This document shows positions 1 through 5,134 of a stretch of DNA of 5,743 nucleotides, in pieces. The stretch is from JABWBJ01 sp036507855 (GTDB taxonomy: Bacteria; Gemmatimonadota; Gemmatimonadetes; Gemmatimonadales; Gemmatimonadaceae), in the NCBI GenBank assembly GCA_036507855.1, contig DATCIJ010000086.1, positions 1 through 5,743 of the forward strand, read 5' to 3'. The position numbers were made by a program, and so were the translations under genes. The notes below the pieces were generated by a model, which saw only the letters and a list, made by a program, of their open reading frames with translations, was not told where the DNA came from and made no database searches. The stretch's first letter is position 1. The number at the start of each line of letters is the position of its first letter.

Positions 1-201
1 CGGCGGCCGCTCTACCAGAAGCTGATTCTCGCGGGCGAGATGAAGCCCGGGTATGCCTGCGACAACAACGCCGGCATCTACTTCGAAGACAACGAGGTCC
101 GGCGCGTGGTATCGTCCCGTGCCGGCGCGAAAGTGTATTACGTCAGCGTCATCGGCGGGCGAATCGAGGAAAAAGTGCTGGAACCGGAGATGATCGAATG
201 A
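1..201 (+). CDS. pepE: Peptidase E (S51 family), C-terminal fragment
   Basis: The reading frame is open from base 1 to a TGA at 199-201 and gives the last 66 residues of a protein whose start lies left of the window. It begins RRPLYQKLILAGEMKPGYA and continues with D-N-N-A-G-I-Y-F, then VVSSRAGAKVYYV, ending VLEPEMIE. The pattern 'RP-Y-L-G-PGYA-D-x-A-F... VVSSR-GA-Y-V' is typical of the C-terminus of peptidase E / type-1 glutamine-amidotransferase-like serine peptidases. Family members that have been characterised cleave dipeptides with N-terminal aspartate and are cytoplasmic. The nucleophilic serine and the histidine would lie upstream and cannot be checked. It is the only plus-strand gene here and converges on the propeller gene with a 16-bp gap. 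Its final codons are repeated at 1415-1441. The family call is fairly sure; substrate specificity is not known, and the symbol is given on family grounds only. Confidence 0.82.
   Translation, partial: RRPLYQKLILAGEMKPGYACDNNAGIYFEDNEVRRVVSSRAGAKVYYVSVIGGRIEEKVLEPEMIE
175..201 (+). repeat. Direct repeat copy 1 (peptidase E 3' end)
   Basis: These 27 bases encode V-L-E-P-E-M-I-E-stop at the end of peptidase E. They match 1415-1441 at 24 of 27 positions in the same orientation. The three differences (CTG/CTC, CCG/CCC, GAA/GAC) all fall at third codon positions. Similarity stops directly after the shared TGAG, so downstream flanks are unrelated. Confidence 0.8.
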
Positions 202-217
202 GCGCCGAAGGGAACGC

Positions 218-1354
218 TCACTGGCGATGAACCAGTTGAGGCTCCAGCACAATTGTTCGGAGGTCTCCGTCCTCCAACTCCTCAACTCCGTACATCAACG
301 GGCTGTTGCAGACCATTCCCAGTCGGGTTGGATATCGGAGCGACGCGAGCAAGTCCCCGGAAGATAGATCGATGACTTCGATCATCGTATCGAAGGTTCG
401 CGCCTGCCACTCGGGTGAAGGTTGAAACTTGCCGGGTACCCAATTCGCGTCCGCCACGGCGCTGTAGGTCCACAACCTGCCGCTGGAGTCCTCCCAGGCG
501 TGCAGGAGCAGTGGCGGAGGGGGCACGGATACGTACATCCCTTCAGGATAGACACTGGGGGACGGAAACCAGTCCACCTTTCTCGCGATCTCGAGATCCA
601 GCGTATCCGGCCCTGACCATCGGCTCAACGCATAGGACCAGATGCTCGCTGTCCAGTAGCGATCCCGAGGCGCGGCGACAACAAACCAGTTCTCGAGATC
701 GAGCGAGCCGTCCGGCTGCACCGGCGCGCCGAATGAGCGAAGGACATTGCCCTCCCGGTCGAACTGGTGAAAGAGCCGATCGTTCCTTGACGATGGGACC
801 CGGAATATCACCAGCTGATCATCCGGGAGAAGGGCGAAACCGCGGTATCGGTCGCGAGTCGGAAATACGCGAACGTAATCGCCGGTGGACGTTACCACCT
901 GAATACGAGCGTTCCCATCATCGACCACGAACAGCGAATCGCCATTGCCGGGAACGAAACGCAGCGGAGAGCGAAACTCGCCAGGTCCGGCACCCTTCCG
1001 GCCGATTGTCCGCCTGAGCTTGCCCCTGGCATCATAGACGTTCAGTACGCCTCCGCCTGCAACGCCGCTCAGTACATACTCGCCCGATAGAAGTCTGCCG
1101 ACCATGCACCCACGCCCAACGGCGTCAGGACGGACACTGGAAGTGTCACTGGAGTCGCCCAGGACCACCACTTGTTTCATCTCGATCCGACAGTCCCGGC
1201 ACACCGGATCGCCGGAAACCGTCAATCGACGTCCATCTCCGCTCTCATTCGGCCCTGCGCAGGCCGTCGCATGTGCCAGTACCGCGACGAGACACCATGC
1301 GAGCCTCGTATCAGAGGATCGTGGGGCATCAGGGGTGGCGCGGGTTGTGAGCAT
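218..1354 (-). CDS. Predicted six-bladed beta-propeller lipoprotein, 378 aa
   Basis: The ATG is at 1354 (minus strand) and the TGA at 218-220. The N-terminus has arginines up to R17, then a hydrophobic stretch (LAWCLVAVLAHATA, about 18-31) and a lipobox-like A-T-A-C with Cys32, so export and lipidation are likely. Next comes a short linker with a C-x-x-C pair (C52, C55). From about residue 60 there is a beta-rich domain with propeller motifs: N-V-Y-D-A-R-G-K (105-112), the diagnostic G-A-G-P-G-E-F (121-127), then a blade-like segment ending V-V-D-D-G-N-A-R-I-Q-V (143-153) followed by TSTGDYVR. This matches NHL-like six-bladed propellers, which usually serve as binding scaffolds; no catalytic residues or ligand can be assigned. 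An AAGGA site supports the start. Sampled lines average about 58 % GC, modestly below its neighbours, and a peptidase E tail lies upstream, so it may be acquired. Fold: fairly sure; function: unknown. Confidence 0.8.
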   Translation of the reverse strand: MLTTRATPDAPRSSDTRLAWCLVAVLAHATACAGPNESGDGRRLTVSGDPVCRDCRIEMKQVVVLGDSSDTSSVRPDAVGRGCMVGRLLSGEYVLSGVAGGGVLNVYDARGKLRRTIGRKGAGPGEFRSPLRFVPGNGDSLFVVDDGNARIQVVTSTGDYVRVFPTRDRYRGFALLPDDQLVIFRVPSSRNDRLFHQFDREGNVLRSFGAPVQPDGSLDLENWFVVAAPRDRYWTASIWSYALSRWSGPDTLDLEIARKVDWFPSPSVYPEGMYVSVPPPPLLLHAWEDSSGRLWTYSAVADANWVPGKFQPSPEWQARTFDTMIEVIDLSSGDLLASLRYPTRLGMVCNSPLMYGVEELEDGDLRTIVLEPQLVHRQ

Positions 1355-1357
1355 GTG

Positions 1358-1362
1358 TCCTT
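1358..1362 (-). promoter_or_regulatory. Ribosome binding site of the propeller lipoprotein gene
   Basis: On the minus strand the start codon is preceded by AAAAGGACAC-ATG, placing an AAGGA Shine-Dalgarno core three bases before the ATG. The spacing is short but the match is clear, and it supports the start at 1354. The other complete minus-strand genes in the window show no comparable motif. Confidence 0.5.
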
Positions 1363-1381
1363 TTCAGCAACGAGATGAGAT

Positions 1382-1441
1382 ATGTACTGCTTCAGAGAGG
1401 GCATCAATGAGCGCGTGCTCGAACCCGAGATGATCGACTGA
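1382..1441 (+). pseudogene. Remnant of a peptidase E C-terminus
   Basis: Read on the plus strand in the frame ending at the TGA 1439-1441, this gives MYCFREGINERVLEPEMID. The last nine codons match the end of peptidase E (VLEPEMIE) almost exactly. The part before them aligns loosely with YYVSVIGGRIEEK if a two-residue gap is allowed: shared Tyr, Gly-x-Ile or Gly-Ile, Glu, then Lys/Arg. An in-frame TGA at 1376-1378 closes the frame upstream, and no peptidase E sequence is visible before it, so only the tail survives. It lies in the upstream region of the propeller gene on the opposite strand. It could be the leftover of a tandem paralogue, or a duplicated end produced when the propeller unit entered by recombination. 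It is too short to be a functional gene; the first half of the alignment is less certain than the second. Confidence 0.6.
1415..1441 (+). repeat. Direct repeat copy 2 (peptidase E tail remnant)
   Basis: This is the second copy of the 27-base coding tail, matching 175-201 at 24 of 27 bases in direct orientation, 1240 bp apart. It encodes V-L-E-P-E-M-I-D-stop. Together the copies bound a unit of 202-1441 that contains the propeller gene and its leader. Confidence 0.8.
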
Positions 1442-1492
1442 GTCGTTCGTCAAGCAGGCCCGGGCGATGATCTCGGCCTGGATGTCGGAGGT

Positions 1493-2767
1493 TCAGGGCA
1501 CGATGGCGCCGGTCCCCGGGAGCCCGGCCATGGAAGTCGCGAGGAGAAGCACCATCTTCGTCGCCTTGAGAGCGCTGGGCCAGTCGGCCCACTCGCTCAG
1601 CGTGTGCTGGTTGCCGCCGTACGAGCGCCCGATGGAGATCGACGGAATCCCGCGCACCACGCCGACGTTGGCGTCGGTCGATCCGGTCGCAACCGCCTCC
1701 CTCCCGGCGGGGAGCTCGATACCGACGAAGCGATAGGTATCGATCGCGGTCAGTACCAGTGGGTGCTGGCGCCGCTCCTTGAGCATCGCTTCGGTTCCTC
1801 CGGCACCGTTCCGCTGCACCACTTCCCGTCTCCACTCAACGCCCTCGGCTCTGGCCGCGTCCGCCACGATGCCGTCAATGGTGCGGTCGAGCGAATCGAG
1901 AAGGACCGGATCGGGCGAGCGGAGGTCCATGGTGAAGTACAGCTCCTGCGGGATGCCGTTGAAGATCTCGCCACCATGCACCTGGCCGACGTTGTACACG
2001 GCGCCGTTAGGCAGCGAGGGCGGAGTGAGTGCGTAGATCCTCGCGACGGCGGCCGCGAGGGCCTTCACCGGCGTCGGCTTGCCGCGCGACGTGACCGTGT
2101 GTGAACCGTCGCTCTTGAAATGGTACTTCGACCAGTAGATCCCCAGTGCGCCGTAGTTGACTGGACCGAGTCCCCCGTCCATTGCCACGAGCATGTCCGG
2201 GCGCGGGTTGTGCTCGAGCCAGTAATCCATGCCCCGAAGGCCCAGTTCTTCCTGCACCGTAGCGACGAATATCAGGTCGCCGTTGGTCTTGACCCCGGCC
2301 GCATTCAAAGCGCGGATGACGGCGAGCATGTTGGCCAACGAGGCGCTGTTGTCGAAGATGCCGGGCGCCTTGAGCGTGTCGCCCGCCTTCGTGACTTCAA
2401 GGTTGGTGCCGAGCGGGTGGACGATGTCCAGGTGCGCCGCGAACACGATGGTTGGCCCGCCTCCCACACCCACGCGGCGTCCCGTCACGTTGCCGATAGA
2501 GTCGGTGGACACCGTGAGTCCGGCGCGCTCCATTTCTCGCCGGACGAGCGCGGCGCGTTCCTGTTCGTGCCCCGACTTCCCCTGGATGCGCGCGATGCGG
2601 ATCCACTCGTCAACCTGCTTCGGGAAGTTGCTGTCGATGAATGCGACCGCCGTCCTGATATCGGAGCGACTGGCGGTTTCGGGCCGGAAGCGGGAACCAG
2701 GTGCCTGCCCACTGGCTGTGGCCGCACAGAGCATGAGTGCAACTGCGGCAGCGAAAAAGTGAACCAT
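1493..2767 (-). CDS. Secreted M20-type zinc metallopeptidase, 424 aa
   Basis: The protein starts MVHFFAAAVALMLCAATASGQA, a short Sec signal peptide with likely cleavage after A-S-G (about residue 20), so it probably acts in the periplasm or outside the cell. The metal-site motifs are in the expected order: A-H-L-D (H112, D114), G-I-F-D-N-S-A-S with the likely bridging D139, the V-Q-E-E pair E173-E174 (general base and ligand), A-M-D-G-G (D197), and a late Y-G-G-N-Q-H-T-L-S-E-W (H388). Residues about 215-330 form the inserted dimerisation domain. This fits M20/M25/M40 exopeptidases that remove residues from small peptides; the exact substrate cannot be read. The DNS-A-S segment resembles the M28 style (DNxSG) as much as classical M20. 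The ATG at 2767 is chosen because the signal peptide begins there. The frame stays open upstream, but that part overlaps the acyltransferase and looks non-protein-like. No clear Shine-Dalgarno precedes it. It lies 47 bp after the acyltransferase gene and is probably co-transcribed with it. Confidence 0.88.
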   Translation of the reverse strand: MVHFFAAAVALMLCAATASGQAPGSRFRPETASRSDIRTAVAFIDSNFPKQVDEWIRIARIQGKSGHEQERAALVRREMERAGLTVSTDSIGNVTGRRVGVGGGPTIVFAAHLDIVHPLGTNLEVTKAGDTLKAPGIFDNSASLANMLAVIRALNAAGVKTNGDLIFVATVQEELGLRGMDYWLEHNPRPDMLVAMDGGLGPVNYGALGIYWSKYHFKSDGSHTVTSRGKPTPVKALAAAVARIYALTPPSLPNGAVYNVGQVHGGEIFNGIPQELYFTMDLRSPDPVLLDSLDRTIDGIVADAARAEGVEWRREVVQRNGAGGTEAMLKERRQHPLVLTAIDTYRFVGIELPAGREAVATGSTDANVGVVRGIPSISIGRSYGGNQHTLSEWADWPSALKATKMVLLLATSMAGLPGTGAIVP

Positions 2768-2814
2768 GTGACGATGGCGTCCCGATGAAGGAAGTCGGTT
2801 CGAGTACCGTAAGG

Positions 2815-4134
2815 TCACTGGGGAGCGGCGTATTTCCCCAGCAAGTCGTCCAGGCGCGAGGCGAGTAGATGCTGGCGTTCCCGGAGGCTCTCTATCATGG
2901 ATTGGCGAGCGCGGAGCAGGAAGAACCTTCGGGCATCGTCCCACGCCGACGCCCAGCGCTCTCGAACCTGCAAACCGGCCAGTGCAATCGTGGGTACACC
3001 CACCATTGTGAGCAACGCGGCCCAGATGCCAAAGGTTGCACCCGTTACGGCGACCATCGCCGCTAGCCAGAGCGCGTACAGTACGATCCCGATCAGCAGT
3101 TTCCACGTGGAGCGGACGTCCTGCTCCAGCCGGAACCGGTCGATGATCATTCCAGTAAGCCGATAAGGCACCCAGAAGAGCGCCGCTCCCAGGACGGCGA
3201 ACGCAACCCCGAGCGGCAGGAACAGGAGAAATCGTCGCGCCGCCCAGCTCACACCCCGGCCCGCTCCCACGTCCGCGACAAGGTCCGATGGCCGGAGGCC
3301 AAGCCTCTCCAGGCGCCGGCCGTGCCGCCTGACGTCTTCGGCTAACGCGAGTCCGGCCTCGTCTCCAGTAGCTCTCACATCGGCCAGCGCTTTCGTGGTG
3401 AATTTCATTCGCGACAGCCGTTCGGCGTCGCGGGACGGAGCTGCGCGCTCCGTTTCCCAGATGCGAACCGCGCAGTCGACCAGCGGCTTGTCCTCCCACG
3501 AATTGAGGTTCACCGTCACGTCCCGCAACGCAGCCTCGATGCGTGAGGTCAACTCGCGAACCGCGTCCGCATCCTCCGGCCCACGCGACGCGAGATCGCC
3601 CCATGCCAGCGGGAAGCCGCGCACCACGAAGGCATCGGAGCGAAATGTTTCCTTCGCCCTGAAGGAGAGGCCGATCGGCACGATAGGGAACGAGCGGCCC
3701 GATAAAGCGGAGGCGCCGAGTGCGATGCGCGCGGCGCCGGTGCGGAGTGGCGCCATGGCCGGGTCGCTGTGGCTCGTTCCTTCAGGGAAGATCCCCACCA
3801 CCTCGCCATGTCGCAGCACCTCGAAGACCGCGCGGAAGGCATCCTCGTTGCGAGACATCAGGCCGGGATCGTCGCTGCGCCGGTAGACGGGAATGGCGCC
3901 CGCCGCCTTCACCAGCCATCCGATCTTCCGGTCAGTGAACAGTGGCGCCTTGGCAAGGAAGCGCACGGGGCGGTTTCCCGCCGCCACGACAAGCGTGGGG
4001 TCGAGTAGCGAATTCGGGTGGTTCGCCACCAGCAGGACCGGGCCGGCAGGAATGGCCGGACCGGTGAACCTCACCCGGTAATAGATCCGGGCGGCCAGGC
4101 GCGCTAACCACGAGAAGGTCGGCAGTAACCACAC
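2815..4134 (-). CDS. PlsC-type acyltransferase with C-terminal membrane extension, 439 aa
   Basis: Residues about 25-210 form a glycerolipid acyltransferase domain. N-H-P-N-S-L-L-D gives the HX4D catalytic motif (H39, D45), A-I-P-V-Y-R-R follows at 80-86, F-P-E-G-T-S-H at 116-122 is the phosphate-binding motif, and I-V-P-I-G-L at 151-156 is the fourth block. Such enzymes transfer acyl chains to glycerol-3-phosphate or lysophosphatidate at the inner membrane face. The NHPNSLLDP and PLRTGAARIAL style resembles the Gpt2/Sct1-like branch more than housekeeping PlsC. The second half is unusual: a soluble stretch (about 215-295), hydrophobic segments near 302-323 and 345-388 (two or three transmembrane helices), then a charged, probably helical tail (390-439). 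The start is a GTG at 4134; no ATG or GTG was seen in frame just upstream, and the first internal Met (M92) would delete the HX4D motif. No Shine-Dalgarno is visible. The acyltransferase assignment is strong; the acceptor is unknown. Confidence 0.88.
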   Translation of the reverse strand: MWLLPTFSWLARLAARIYYRVRFTGPAIPAGPVLLVANHPNSLLDPTLVVAAGNRPVRFLAKAPLFTDRKIGWLVKAAGAIPVYRRSDDPGLMSRNEDAFRAVFEVLRHGEVVGIFPEGTSHSDPAMAPLRTGAARIALGASALSGRSFPIVPIGLSFRAKETFRSDAFVVRGFPLAWGDLASRGPEDADAVRELTSRIEAALRDVTVNLNSWEDKPLVDCAVRIWETERAAPSRDAERLSRMKFTTKALADVRATGDEAGLALAEDVRRHGRRLERLGLRPSDLVADVGAGRGVSWAARRFLLFLPLGVAFAVLGAALFWVPYRLTGMIIDRFRLEQDVRSTWKLLIGIVLYALWLAAMVAVTGATFGIWAALLTMVGVPTIALAGLQVRERWASAWDDARRFFLLRARQSMIESLRERQHLLASRLDDLLGKYAAPQ

Positions 4135-4206
4135 GGTTGAGGCGGCGAAGAGCGAGGAGTGAAGAGGGACCGCCGGATCGTTGCCCCAGGCGGGAGGCCG
4201 TCGGCG

Positions 4207-4221
4207 CGCCGGTAGCCGGCG
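4207..4221 (-). terminator. GC-rich hairpin after the SDR gene (possible weak terminator)
   Basis: CGCCGG-TAG-CCGGCG forms a perfect 6-bp all-GC stem with a 3-base loop, starting one base past the stop codon of the NmrA-like gene. No U-tract follows in the minus direction, so it is not a standard intrinsic terminator. It may attenuate transcription into the acyltransferase, protect the mRNA 3' end, or simply reflect high GC content. Confidence 0.25.
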
Positions 4222-4222
4222 G

Positions 4223-5128
4223 TCAGCGCCCGCCGGCGGCGTAACGCTTCGCGAACTGTTCGATCGTGATCGGCTCTACGCCGAACCGCGTCGCTGACGC
4301 GCGCCATTCGGGAAAGCGACGGTCGGACAGTGTCGCCCAGTAGCCCAGCGACGCAAATCGGGCGGCCACTTCATTGAACGGACGCGCGACATAACGAGCA
4401 ATGCCCAGGACAGGAGCCGGAACGTGCTTGCGTTTCGGCGGCACACCCATCGCCTGCTGAATCGGTTTCGAGAACTCCACAAAGGTCACTTCGCTCGGGC
4501 CGCCGATGTCGATCACCTCGTTCTGCACCCTGGCGTCGCCGAGGATCGCGAGCACGAACGACACCACGTCGTTGATGGCGATGTAGTTCACGACACGGTC
4601 ACCGCGTCCGAAGATCGTCGCGACCGGTGCCGGCTCATCGAGATTCCCGAACAGCACGCCGGTCCAGATGTCCATGAACGCGCTCGGACGGATCACGACC
4701 CAGGGGACCCCGCTCTCGCGCACGATGGCTTCGACCCGGAGCTTGACCCGGAAGTAGTCGACTGGGCTGTCCGCCGCCAGATTGCGGGCGGAAATGTGCA
4801 CCCACCGGCTCACCGATGCATCCTTTGCCGCCGCGCCTAACGTCCGGTACATCGGCTCATCGATGCGATTGCAGCTCCGGGCACCCTTGCCGAGGAGGTT
4901 GTTGGCCGTGGAAACGATCTGTGTGACACCCTGGCAGGCGCGATCCATGGCCGCGCGGTCCAGCATGTCGCCAGCGAACGTTTCGGCGCCCAGACTCGCC
5001 AGTGCCTCGAGCTTTTTCGAGTCACGGGACAGGGCGCGCACGGGCCATCCCTCCTGCAGCAACCGCCTGACGGTTGCGCTGCCCAGCGCGCCGTTCGCAC
5101 CCGCAACAAGGATCAGGTCACGAGCCAT
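4223..5128 (-). CDS. NmrA-like NAD(P)-binding atypical SDR, 301 aa
   Basis: The N-terminus has a Rossmann beta strand and glycine motif: L-I-L-V-A-G-A-N-G-A-L-G-S with G10, G13 and G16 (GxxGxxG). After the second strand, V-R-A-L-S-R-D places R31 and R35 where they would favour NADP(H). G-D-M-L-D at 53-57, V-S-T-A at 72-75, and Y-F-R-V-K (Y125, K129, a YxxxK arrangement) followed by E-S-G-V-P-W-V-V-I-R-P at 138-148 are typical of NmrA/YwnB-like and SDR-a5-like proteins. These act as redox sensors or as reductases and epimerases of various substrates; the substrate pocket cannot be assigned here. Later parts (N-D-V-V at 186-189; I-G-G-P-S-E-V-T at 208-215) also fit. No signal peptide is seen, so it is cytoplasmic. 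The ATG lies six bases after the amidohydrolase stop with no clear Shine-Dalgarno, suggesting translational coupling. Family sure, reaction unknown. Confidence 0.87.
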   Translation of the reverse strand: MARDLILVAGANGALGSATVRRLLQEGWPVRALSRDSKKLEALASLGAETFAGDMLDRAAMDRACQGVTQIVSTANNLLGKGARSCNRIDEPMYRTLGAAAKDASVSRWVHISARNLAADSPVDYFRVKLRVEAIVRESGVPWVVIRPSAFMDIWTGVLFGNLDEPAPVATIFGRGDRVVNYIAINDVVSFVLAILGDARVQNEVIDIGGPSEVTFVEFSKPIQQAMGVPPKRKHVPAPVLGIARYVARPFNEVAARFASLGYWATLSDRRFPEWRASATRFGVEPITIEQFAKRYAAGGR

Positions 5129-5134
5129 GGCGAC

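Noticed and set aside
175..250. Inverted 8-bp match GTGCTGGA (175-182) and TCCAGCAC (243-250), giving V-L-E-P in both convergent proteins (peptidase E VLEPEM and propeller VLEPQL).
   Set aside because: Eight bases with a 60-base loop is near chance, similarity does not extend beyond it, and VLEP is a short string. It is unlikely to be a terminator or part of the direct-repeat event.
370..387. Inverted repeat CGATGA-CTTCGA-TCATCG inside the propeller gene.
   Set aside because: It is a 6-bp stem inside coding sequence (codons for D-T-M-I-E-V-I-D) with no conserved site or position that would suggest regulation.
1381..1407. Possible minus-strand promoter: TTGATG (1402-1407) and TACATA (1381-1386).
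   Set aside because: The spacing is 15 bases, both boxes are poor, and the -10-like box ends only 26 bases before the ATG. Not strong enough to annotate.
1458..1465. Palindrome GCCCGGGC between the M20 stop and the peptidase E remnant, considered as a bidirectional terminator.
   Set aside because: There is no loop and no U-tract on either side; short GC palindromes are common in DNA of this composition.
331..2670. Exact 14-bp repeat GATATCGGAGCGAC at 331-344 and 2657-2670.
   Set aside because: The copies lie in different reading frames of unrelated proteins and have no shared flanks. One such match in a window of this size is expected fairly often by chance.
2120..2788. Plus-strand open frame of 222 codons antisense to the M20 gene.
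   Set aside because: It lies opposite the conserved metal-site codons of the M20 peptidase, shows no recognisable domain and has no ribosome binding site; it follows from codon bias on the other strand. The same holds for the plus-strand frame at 415-1017 opposite the propeller.
2768..3604. Open extension of the M20 frame upstream of its signal peptide, 279 codons long.
   Set aside because: It overlaps the acyltransferase gene on the same strand in another frame, is rich in Arg, Gly and Pro without domain motifs, and the M20 protein has a proper signal peptide starting at 2767. This is a high-GC shadow frame.
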